A program made the translations under genes and the position numbers. The notes under the pieces are model-generated. The model had not been told where the DNA came from and searched no databases. It saw only the letters and a program-made list of their open reading frames with translations. Below, one piece after another: positions 22,801-34,800 of a stretch of 64,000 nt of DNA (position 1 is its first letter; the number at the start of each line of letters is the position of its first letter). This DNA is from Bimastos eiseni (Eukaryota > Annelida > Clitellata > Crassiclitellata > Lumbricidae), in the NCBI GenBank assembly GCA_959347315.1, contig OY365817.1:4942643-5006642 (forward strand), written 5' to 3'.

Positions 22801-25800
22801 GTGTCTGTCCGTTTATGCATTTGCACACTTTTGCAGCTATTCACTTGAAACCTTCGCCGTTCGAAACACCAGGGACACCCAATAGAGGGGTTGGTGAACC
22901 CGCGGCCGCCGTCTTCTTGCTCTCCAGGGCCAAAAACTTGTCTCAACCCCGGCAACGTCGGGTATCCCAGCTAGTATCTAATAACATCGTGTATATGATG
23001 CCTAAGCCTACAGTAGTAGACCTAGTTGTTTCTTAGATTTTATTGCCTGATTATTGTTATATGGTCTCTTTTACCTGCTTTCACTAAAAGTTTTGGCACT
23101 CCTCCGAGCGGCGGTCCCAAATTAACAAATATCAAAAACGCGGACATAACGAAATCTTCTGTATTATCATGCTTCTATTCATCCATCCAGCCTCTTCTTA
23201 AACTTGATTATATTCATCAACCCCACTTCTACTTAAGCATGATTCTTTTCATCAATACACCATTACACCTACTAGTCAATTAACTGTTCATCATTCCAGC
23301 TCACATATAAAGAGCATTCTTTCGCTTATCCAGCTTTAGGTAAAACAAAATCATTTTCATCGACCCAGCATCTAATAAAATAAGATATCATTTGATCATT
23401 TCACACATAAAACATGCGTCTTGACCTAAAACCTACATGACAAACACGATTCATTTGTCTAGAAGGTTTTTATAAGTATTATTTAATTTGGGAACGCCGC
23501 TCGGAGGATGGCCAACGTTTGATAGCAATTCTGTTCGATTGTGGCTTTCGGCCAATAGCAGGCGGGGCCTATGGTGAGTCAGTCACTTATTACATGAAAT
23601 CAATACTACAGTTACTAATGTCTCACGATCATTTTTTTAAACATTACCATGTATAGGTCCATAACTAGTCTTTCAATCTGTGGCGCAGACATACATATTG
23701 AAGTTCCGGGATGCCGACTAGGGGGCCTTAGTCGAAAGCGTTCCATAAAAATAATTGCTAGCGATGTTAGCTCCGGATCCCTGTGGGTCGTCTACACTAC
23801 TGGTTACTTATCATTACAAAACGTGCCATCACGCTGGTGTATAACTGACTGACATTGGCTACACACTTCGCTAGCCTCGTTTACTCGTTGTATTGCCGAA
23901 AAGCCCGATGTTGCATTATAGAAGTGCGTGTAAGAGGGACGATCAGGTTACCGTGAACCGCAGAGCGAAATGGTCGTGGTTTTTTTCTGACTATGACAGT
24001 TGTTTTTTTCTTACACGTTCAATTTGCTTACCACATCTGCAGGCGTGGACTGTCTGCTTTCATAAGGCGCTTCTTTTTGATGGAGCAAGATCTTGGTGGC
24101 CGATGTGAGGATGCTCAAAGGTGGTCATGAGTATCTTACGCATTGGGTCTATCTGGTGTAGCAGCGCCTCATTACCTGGTGGAAATGTTCCCATGCAGTG
24201 AAAGCAACATCGGGGAAAACACGGACAAGTGTAACCCGATGATTCATGGCGCTTCTTCAGGAAGTTCTACGTCGTAGGGGCTGCTTGCAAATGGTATCCA
24301 CGCGCCTTCCTTAACCGCCAGAATGGCCCGTATAATACGGTGGAATTTTAGTATTTTGACCTGATCGTCACTCCTCTCAGACATTAACAATCTCGAGAGT
24401 CCGCGTTTCTCCTTCCGTTGTCTGCTCTGCGCACCGGAACAAAGATCATTGTCGGTCGCTGCAGGAAGTATGGCAAACAATTGACTGGGGCTACAGCAAC
24501 ACATAGGTCTAACCGAGCCACCTAGGTCCATCAGACCATGGCGAACCAGTGTCCACCACGGACCCTAAGAAATGGATTTAAAACTTGATTTTTGGCTATG
24601 TTCTACCCACTTTCAACCACTGTCAACATCCTGAGCTTGGACCGATTATTAACTCAGAGTTTGACTTCTGAATAACTGACCAGCACACAGCAAGGATTCC
24701 AATGGTTTGGCGTTCAATGCCTCTTCTTTAACACGTATCAATTATGTTCCGTCGCCTGTTTAACATGTTCTTAAATTGAAAGTGATTCCCTTTGAAAATT
24801 CAATACTTTTTACAGATTGTTGCACATTTTATGTCTTGTCATATAGTCGAGGTGCTAAAAAGATGTGTTTTGGTTAATTTTAGGTGCGGTGAATTACGTA
24901 ACTACGAATCCTGGGGCCAATTATGGACTTCGTCTTGTGCTGTGGGTCAACCAATCGGACGCTCTCGTTACGATGTCTCCAGCAGCTGGATTTAGAGTAA
25001 GCTTACTTTATATAACGTTTCTTCGCATAAAATTAATATCCTAGTCTTACTTGTCTGCTGGAACTGTTATTTAATGCAGAAGCTTTCGTTGTTCTTGTTT
25101 AATGTGAAATAACGTACCTAGTGGCTCCTTGTAATGAATTACGGCTTTTGGCTGTCACTGCCACTGATCTTAATCTACACTGGATTGCGCTTAGCCTTTG
25201 TACGCTCATTGTACGCTCAGCATAAAGCGGCGCGGTCGACGGTCCGCCATCTTACCACTCGATTGCTACTAGCTATGCGCTTTATATCCATGATAATGTA
25301 TTGATTAAAAACTTCAACTAAGGAGCATTTCAACATTTACTGCAAGCTAACAAACTGCTAGTTGATGTTCAGTCACATTACTACGAATTAATATGTAATT
25401 TAATCGAGCATTTATATAGCGCCCCTTCTAGATATCTACTCAGAGGTGTTCTCTGTGCCGGAAATGTCCTAGTGAACACGTTAAATAACATATAACATGT
25501 TATATAGCAAGTGTAGGACAATTGCCCTCCGACCAATTGCTTCCCGGTCAATTGTCCCCAGGATAATTGCACCCCAATTTTGGCTAGGACATTTGGCCCT
25601 GAACAGTTGCCCCTCTATATGTACATATGCACGTATGGACGTGCGCATGTGTACATGCATACATGTACGTACGTATGCATGCATGCATGTACGGGTATAT
25701 ATGTTTGTATGTATGTTTGTATGTGTGTATGTGTGTATGTGTATGCTATATATAAATACATTGATGCATAATTGCATATACATACATACATACGTACGTA

Positions 25801-28800
25801 CGTCCGTACGTATATACATACATACATACATACATATATATATACATACATACATATATACATGCATACATACATGCATGCATGCATGCTCGCATGCACG
25901 TGTGTACTTATATATGTATGTACGCATATATAGTTTGCATGCATGCATGTGTGTATCCTGGCACTACGGCTATGTTTGTATATATGCATACATACATATA
26001 TAAATATATACATACATACACATGCAGCATACATACATGCATGCACGCACGTATTTACGTATTCTTTCATGCATGTATGCATGTACGTACGTGCGTACAT
26101 GTATGTTTGTATGTACGCATATATAGTTTGTATGCATGCATGTGTATATGTATATGCTATGTATGTATATATGCATACATACGTACGTACGTACATGAAT
26201 ACATACATACAAGCATGCATGTATGTATGTATGTATGCATGTATGTATGCATGTATGTGTACCGACCACTCTCCAGCGGCGAGTCTGGCTCCCTAAGGGG
26301 CCTATCGGTGCGCTGGAGGGTTCGGCGATGTTGAAGATCAGCAGTTATAGAGAACAACAGAAAGGAGCCTAAATCATAGGAAGGCATCGTCGTGGTTCGT
26401 GTGGCCAAGTGGTCTCTGGCTAGTCTAAGCCTATTTTTAATCCTGGCACTACGACGTAGGACACATCCAGGGTCCAACTCTCCTTCTCCAGGCCCAGGTT
26501 CTAGACCTTCAACATTCTTAAAGGTAATTGAAGGAGAGATAGAAGAAGCTTCAACAATACTTAGTCTTTGCGATAGATTACCTAAATGAGTTTCCTGTCT
26601 TTCCGCAATGTTCGTCTGGCTTTCGGTCAAACTATCTAACCTTTCACTCACTTCTTTCTTTGTAGGAATCAAAATGGTCTGTTGTCTATCCACTCTTTCT
26701 GTCAAACTATTTAAACGTTCCAAGATTGATTCCAGACCGTAGAGGTCTGACTTTTAACAGATGAAGTGTTACTTAACAGTCTCTCTATTTCTCGTTCAAT
26801 ATCTGTCTCTAAATCTTCTACGTCCGACATTTTATGAAAGACAAACACCGAATTGAGATATATGTTTGTGTGTTAAGCAGCTACAATTTCTACAAGAACT
26901 AATCTAAGAGTTAAAAACAACAATGTTATATAGCACAGTTAGCAAAGCTAATCACCTAGCAGCAACATTAGACCAACAATAATAATAAAACAATAATAAT
27001 AATAACAATAATAGTAAGAATAATAACAATAATGACAACAGAATACCACAGTTCAAGCACTCGAACAATGGCGCTTGTCTAAAATAAGGACTCTAATGGT
27101 ATGGTAATAAACAAAGCAATCCTTCCCCTTACTTTGTTTTCTTCTCAGACTTTCACAATGAAGTACATCTTCACTTCTCATAATCTCCATACCTCCATCA
27201 GTAGCTATGGCGACGCATCGACTTACAACGCTGTACTGATCTCACTTGGACAACCCTCTCGTTCACATGACGACAGACTTTTTGACCTTTACCTAAGGAT
27301 GCATGGCGCTTATAAAAGGATAGCCTCCCGACATCATTTGCCGCGCGCGGGAAAGACTTAATACCCTTCCTCACAGGGTGCCAAAACGCTTAGCTACGCC
27401 TTGTCGGAGATCCACGAGCAGAGCCATTAATTCCAACCTTTGAAGGCAGGAAATATCAGATATCATTGACTGAGGCGACCTCCTATGCCTATTGCATCAG
27501 CATTGCGCAAGGTTCTATATATATATACACACAAAAGGCAGGTAATAGCTTAACTGAAACTTGGTAATGTAATGTATGTTTTGAACGAACATTCTATGAT
27601 CGTTACATATGTATGTATGTATGTATGTGCGCATATATAGTTTGTGCAAGCTTGTGGTTAGCGATGTGCGTATTTTCGCTTGATACATATCCATCTTCAC
27701 TTGAATTTACTTGCAATTTAATCAGAATCTCGCTCAATCGGCAGAAGAATAATCAGTAAAATAATAAGTTTACTCACAAATGAAACGACTGTGGCGTTCC
27801 TTTAATTTGTTGATTACAGCAGTTAATTGCCGCGCAAGAAGGTATTATTACTTAAAAATCGATATCAACAACACATCGAGCGTCAAGATTGCAGGTCCTT
27901 AACCTCGAGATTAAAATCATACGCGCAATCTATAGTTTTTATATCTCTGCTCACAACCCACATAGGGATAATAATTGATGTGTCAAAATGCACACAATAA
28001 TCAATCTTTTCAAATATGCTTTGTAACAAATTCAAGAATTAACTGTTGTTGGACCCTTCCGCAATCGGTTCTACTTGAACCAGATCTGGAACAAGTACTG
28101 TAGTATTGTGTTTAGTAATAACTGTTTGTAGACTGCTTCTACCGCTCAGTTTATACCCGCAATACCCGGTCACCATCTGAGACTGCGTATCGCTTAACCT
28201 TTGGTTGTGGTAATGTGGAATTCGCGCCTCTGTTTTCTCTGCTTATCCCCGAAGGGGTATCTAACTGCTCAGCGATGTTTGGCGAGTGTTAACCAGAGGC
28301 GGATTATTGGAAAAGAGAAGGTTCACCAAAGTCGAAGTAGCATGCAGCTCTTTCAAGCGTACATTACAAACACACCGTCGTAAACGAATCACTGATTTTG
28401 TTGAAAGATTGGCAATTCTCGTTAGCAGTGAGCAGGACATCAGCTTGTTCACGATCGCAGCGTCAAGTGATAGGGGTTGTTCGATGTCCAGTACCCAGAG
28501 GATAAGAATAGACAGAGCACCAGTTAAGACCGGTGCCGTTAAGGTCGAGAACTAGAAGAAGATGGACGATCATGTGAATCGGGTTCTTGAAGAGGTGAGA
28601 CTAGTTTCTAATGGAAGTATAGTGTTATCTTAGTGCAGTGCATGTACAACACTTGCTGCTTTATTAAACAGTTTCACCAAAGAATAATTTCACATCCTGT
28701 TTCTTAATAGGTCGTTTTGCATGACCCACGCGACAAGCCCATTGTTATGATGACGGGATTCAGAGTAGGGACTGGCGTTTCAACATCCGTTTCCTTTACA

Positions 28801-31800
28801 CTTAGAAACGTAAGTCAAGCGTCATAATTATTGACCAACGTTAAGTAGAATCAATAGTAGCAGTGTACGTTGTTGTGCTGACGAAATGAATATATTACTA
28901 TTTTACCATCTATTGGTTGATTGATATTACGTCTGTACATGTAGGCCCCCATAAGAGGCACGCATGATCGTATCCTTGTGCATAGGCTATTTTGAAATAT
29001 GGATATCATTCAGGAACCTAAAATTTCTAAGTTGTCTTGTCGTTACTTCGACGTTTCTCAAAACTGGATAATTGATCGAGTTCCGTTTTTTTATTACAAA
29101 GTATGCGATGCCTTCGTCTTAAGCAGGGATGTGGTCTCGAGACCGCGGTCTTGGTCTCGAGACGGTCTCGAGACCGGACAACTCCGGCCTTGGTCTCTAA
29201 TGCGTCGGTCTTGGTCTTGGTCTTAAAGGAACGGTCTTGGGATTGGTCTCCGTCTTTGATTAACGTTCTTGGTCATTTGCCGTATCAGAGCAATTTCGTT
29301 GATATTTGTCGGTTATTTTCGTTTACTAAAGACACGTACCGAACGTTTAGACCCTGCGCGATTCTTATCGATTTATGACGTGCTGACCATCTGTATATAT
29401 ACATACATGTTACTATGGGCCAAAAAATACATTTGCAACGGAACCAGCCATTTCAAAAGTTGCTTTCACAAATTTCAAGGTTTTAGAAAATCTAATATTA
29501 TGTGGTCGGCCACGTGTAGTCACTGTTAACCTACAATTACAAGTAGGCCTACACCATTCAAACGGAACGTTAGTCTACTTGTTCAGATGTTCCTAAAGTA
29601 TTTACCTATCGTATACTGTAAGTAATTTATAATGTGACATTCTCAGGCCGAAGCCAAGGGTTGAAGTCGCTGAATCCGCAGAAGTTCAGACTGGCCAGTA
29701 AAACTGTTTTCTAGATCGTTACTAAGATTAGTATTCTTCACCAATAAAATTAATGTTTTAAGCGTGTTAGTCCGTTTTAACGTCTTAACAAATTGAATTG
29801 TTTATAAAAAAAGAGTATCGGTCATGGTCTTTGTCTCTGACCCTCGGTTTTGGTCTCAGACCACCCGGTCTCAGTCTTGGTCTCGGACCACACGGTTTTG
29901 GTCTTGGACCTCTCGGTCTTAGTCTCGGTCTTATTCTCGAAGTTTTGGTCTCGTGCCCAACACTGGTCTTAAGTACCAAGAATTGCCAATTCTTTATTGT
30001 TCAGCACAAAGGATATCAGATTAATATTTTCAAGGACCAGTTTGTGGAACATTACGTCAATAAACAATGGGAAGACCCAAAAGAACACATGGCTCCGCTA
30101 GAAGGTATTATCCAATGAAATCAGTAAATGTCAGATGAAATCAATAAATGTCACATGGAGTAAGTGTACGGCAATATTCCTCAGCAACTAGAGGCCAAAT
30201 TCTTCAATAGGCAAATTATTCTACAGCAAGCAGCAATCACTCCAGCTATCATTCCATTATGCAGCTATCAGCTATCACTCTTGGTGCTCGTCAATAGGTG
30301 AAAAAGGTGGTACAGCGTCTGATTACAACAATAAAGACACGGTATGTATAGGCTTATACGGCTGAGACAGTCAAACTAAGATTATGCGTTCTGCAAGTTT
30401 ATTTTAACCTTTGCCTAAAATAATAGAGGGTCGAACCCGCTCACTCAGCGCCGACCGCTCTAACCAATGGACCAAGAATACCACAATATTCTTCTGCAGC
30501 ACTGCTAAGCCTTCTTTGGGATCTTAGCATTTCCACTAGAGTTAATTCGTGCTTTCCTCTCGGCCCGTTCACAGAGTCACAGGAAATTAACTTTGGGTCC
30601 ATGTGTTCTGCCTGGCCCACTCTGCAACTTTATCTACCTAGACAAGTCCTGTTCAATACATGTAGGTATTGTTTCAGCAGTATTTGAATTATATTCATAT
30701 TGCTTAATCTATCGTGGAATTAATCATGTTTGCCGACGATACTAACATATATATATATTTATATGTGTGACAATTCTCTGTACGAACTGATTGATAGACC
30801 GAATGTGGAGCTTTAAATAGCTGGGCTATAGAATTTGGAGCATTTACATGTAAGATTACATCCACCTAAAAACCAATGATGTCATATTCTGCTCAAGAAA
30901 AAAGATCATGATCATCCGCTTCCATTAGTATAGACTATAGACCGTAAATCCAAAAACAAAGGCGTCAACTAAATTTATGAGGTTTACATTGACCAACATC
31001 TCTCATTGGGAATCTTATAATTCCACGGGTGGCACAGTGGCTAATCGGTTAGAGCGGTCGGTCCGTAACACTTAGTGTGCGCTTAGTGTGCGGGTTCGAC
31101 CCTCGTCCGAGGCGTCAGTCACTGCGTAGAGACCATGAGCAAGTCCTTCGCCACACACTTGCTCTGCAGTAGACCTACAACTGCAATTGCGCCGTCGAGG
31201 CGTGTGCACTTCTGAGCAAAAGATGTTGGAAGAAGGGCGGTATCAAATTTCAAGAATTTCAATTTCAATAATTACAAGTTATATTTATAAAACGTTGCCA
31301 AAATATTGGTATGTATTCTCGGATCCGGTTTACTCTGACAAGGCTCATCTTCCTGCAAACTCTCCAAGGTCTATATTGCGCTCTATCATATATACATTTA
31401 TCATAATTATCATATATAGAATAAAGTACAACAATAGAATAGCGATTATTACTGTCATATCCTTATTCTATGGAACAAGATTGGTGAAACTCGCCACATA
31501 TCATCACTGGCTCATTTAACCTGTTGACCAGGTGTTTTCTGTTTCAATTGAAAATCTTATAATACATGCATGTTAGTCTTCGATTTGTTTATCAGTTCTT
31601 GGTCTTTTATTTTAGTTGTCTATGTTGCCTTCGCCCTATGGGGACTGCCTTCTGTATGGAAACTACACATACATGAAATGCATCACGAATTGCGCCACAA
31701 ATTTTATGTTGCCCTATTGTAGATGTCGAATTTTTCAATGCGACTTGGACGGTATACAATTAATGTCTAATCATGCATGATTGTATCTATGTGCGTGTTT

Positions 31801-34800
31801 TGTGTGTAGGCCTATACAATTGTTCCTCTAATTGTAACTGCAACAGTTTACTAGACCACGGATCCGGCTAATAGACTGTCGGGACCGATCTTTCGGAAAC
31901 TTCCATTGTCGCCTGGCATAGTATAAGTGTGCATCTAAGAATTTATACATCGATGGGGAACGCTTCTGAAATGTATAAGTGGCAAGTGATTGCCTTCAAA
32001 GTCGCTACGTGTATCCAAAAGCAAGCAAACACGCACACAGACAGTCGTAGGTCACTCACCTGCAACTCATACTCAAGCAACTCACACTCTAGCAACCTAC
32101 ACTCGGGCAAGCTGACTATGCAATTCGGTGAGTGTAGGAGGCGAACTCCCGAGCAAAAGACTCCCTGAGTGTTTTCATCAAAGTATATCATGACTCGAGT
32201 TAATTGATGCTAGAACAAAACACTGAACAACGCGAAAAACACTCCTGGATGTGTTTTCGAATGAAATGTGGCCAAATGACTGGTTGAGTTTGTTCTTTCT
32301 AGCCTTCTAGGACAGATTTAATGATTTAAGGACTATTAATGGCATGGGGAATTGATTCTTTCTTAGACTAAACGACTAGTGGAGTCAATTCCGTATGAGA
32401 CACATCTATTCAGAAAGTAAATTCTTTCTTTGACAAATTGAATCAACGAGTAAATACTCCCCATGACAAATTCACTCGGGCAGAAAATGCTTTCTTGAAC
32501 ATCTTGAATTAAGGAGTAAATTCTTTCTTTGACAAATTGAACCAGGGAGTACCAGACAAATAGATTCTGGAAATAAACTCTTACATGACAAAAATTGAAT
32601 CGGGTTGCAAATCCATTCTACGACAAATTGAATCAAGGTGTAAATATTTTCTAGGACTAATTAAATTGAATCAGGGAATAAATTTTTTCCAGGATAAATC
32701 GATTCAATGAGTTAATTCTTTTTACGGCAAATTGAATCAGGGAGTAAATCATTTTTAGGACAAATTGAATCAGAGAGTAAATTTCTTCTAAGACAAATCG
32801 ATTCGGGTAGTAAACTCTTTCTATGGAAAATTGAATATGGGAGTAAATTCTTCCTAGGATCTACTGAATCAGGGAGTACATTTTCTCTGGGTTGAATTGA
32901 AGCAAGGAGTAGATCCTTAACAGAACAAATCGAATTAAGGAATAAATACTTTCTTTGACAAATAATTTTTCAATCTAGGGGTAAATTATTCCTAGGAATA
33001 TGTGAATCGGGAGTTAATTCTTCCGGGGACCAAATGATTGGTGGAGATAATTCTCCGTATGCCAACCCAAATCGAGGTGTTAACCATTCCGTCGACAAAT
33101 TGAATCGGCGAGTTTATTGCTTTTGTGTTACTATTATTCAGTTTTGTATTCTATATATATATCATAATGATCGTGATTACGGTAACGTCCGACGAGGGTT
33201 GATAGACGGGACTCAAATAACGTACGCCATGCAATTGGTCAGTTAATCGCAATGCAGACTATACTGTGCCGGAGAGATATCTGATATATTTTGTAATGAC
33301 GACACCAATCCTGACCGTGGCCATAGAACCAAATGACTGGTTGAGCATATTTTGACCCTAATCGACCCACACAAAGATAATTGTAAAGAACATACTGAAT
33401 TCCTTCGAATTACTCTGATGAATCTTTCCCACACAGAAGCAAATATCCAAGACTAAAACTAATTCAATTTGTCCAAGAAAAGATCAACTTTTCAAGTAAT
33501 TTGTACTCTGGAGGTACAAACGTCGTGATTAAAATTGAGATAAGAAGAATCAACTCCCGATTCTATTTTGTCTTAGAAGGAATTGACTCCTCGAGCCAAT
33601 TTGTCCTAGAAAACATCAATTCCCCGATTTAATCTGTCCCACGCAGAAATAAACTCAATTCAAGTTGTCCAAGGAATTTATAATTCAATGATTAAATTTC
33701 ACCCATGAAGAATTAACACCCCGTAAGAAAATTTTACTCCTGATTCCATTTTCCATATGTGTTATTAACTCTCCGATTCGATTTCTGCTAGAAAGAATAA
33801 ACTCCACCAGTAAATTGGTCACTGGAAGAATAAACATGCCGATTCTACATGTTGGAAGAATTATTCCATCCATCCATCGTTCAATTGGTTCAGTGCCCTT
33901 TGGTGTCTGCTGCATGTTTGACATTTTTTCCATGTGAATGACGGAACAATTAGACAATCCGATTCATTTTGTCCCATTGAGAACTAACTCATAAGTCATT
34001 TGGTTCAATGAAGAATTTATTCCTCGGCTCAAGTAGTTCTAGTAGGAAGTTACTCCCCAGTTCAATGTGACCTAAGAAGAATTAACTCCAGCATTCAAAT
34101 GGTAAAAATTGCGTGGGGCGCATTTCAAGGCTGAAGCAGCGCTCCCGGTGAGTTCAAAATTCCATCCCAGACTAAGCTGGATTGTAAGGCTAATTCCTAA
34201 TAAGAGGATAAATTGCCTCAGGGTGTTTAAAAGAGAATTCTAGTATTCCTTCTTTGCCGGCGTAAAGACTTCAAGTTACCCCCCATTTCAGGTTACCCCC
34301 GGTAATCTGAAATCGATTTAAGATTACCCCCTTCGAGTTCACATTACCCCCTCTCTGAATGAGTCTAAATGTTAAATTGTTATGATTTGAACTAATGATA
34401 ATCAGTCTGCTGAATAAAACACTTGACGCATATAAGATAGAAAGCTAGTTTTAACGTGTGAAAAATAAATAACAGTCAAGGAAACGTAAATTGTATGAAA
34501 TCAGTAAAACACGTGATCAAAGAGCATATGATATAGGATGATTTGATCTCAGAAGTCATCGATAATAACGAATTCTCTGTAGGTATATTTCTAGACCTTG
34601 CGAAAGCATTCGATACTGTGAATCACAATGTCCTCCTAAAAACATAGAGAACTAAGAAGTGAGAGGTGTCCAATTAAATTGGTTTGTTAGTCATTTTGAT
34701 AATCGCTCCCAATGAGTTCGCTGCAACGGCACGATATCTGATAGGGCTATTATTGCCTATGGAATTCCACAAGGCTATTATCGTGTGCCACTCCTATTCC

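Noticed and set aside
23893..24108. Possible missing channel exon (a SYTFN-like phrase at about 24010)
   Set aside because: The phrase is in a different frame from its open context and has no matching splice phase; exon 3 at 21064-21151 supplies the motif with perfect phase.
25481..26334. Long open frames on both strands (up to 201 codons) across the tetranucleotide repeat
   Set aside because: The peptides are pure translations of (CATA/TATG)n in several frames; no domain, no splice context.
31030..31130. tRNA gene
   Set aside because: A and B boxes are recognisable, but the cloverleaf cannot be closed and the sequence is followed by the conserved SINE body, repeated many times in the window.
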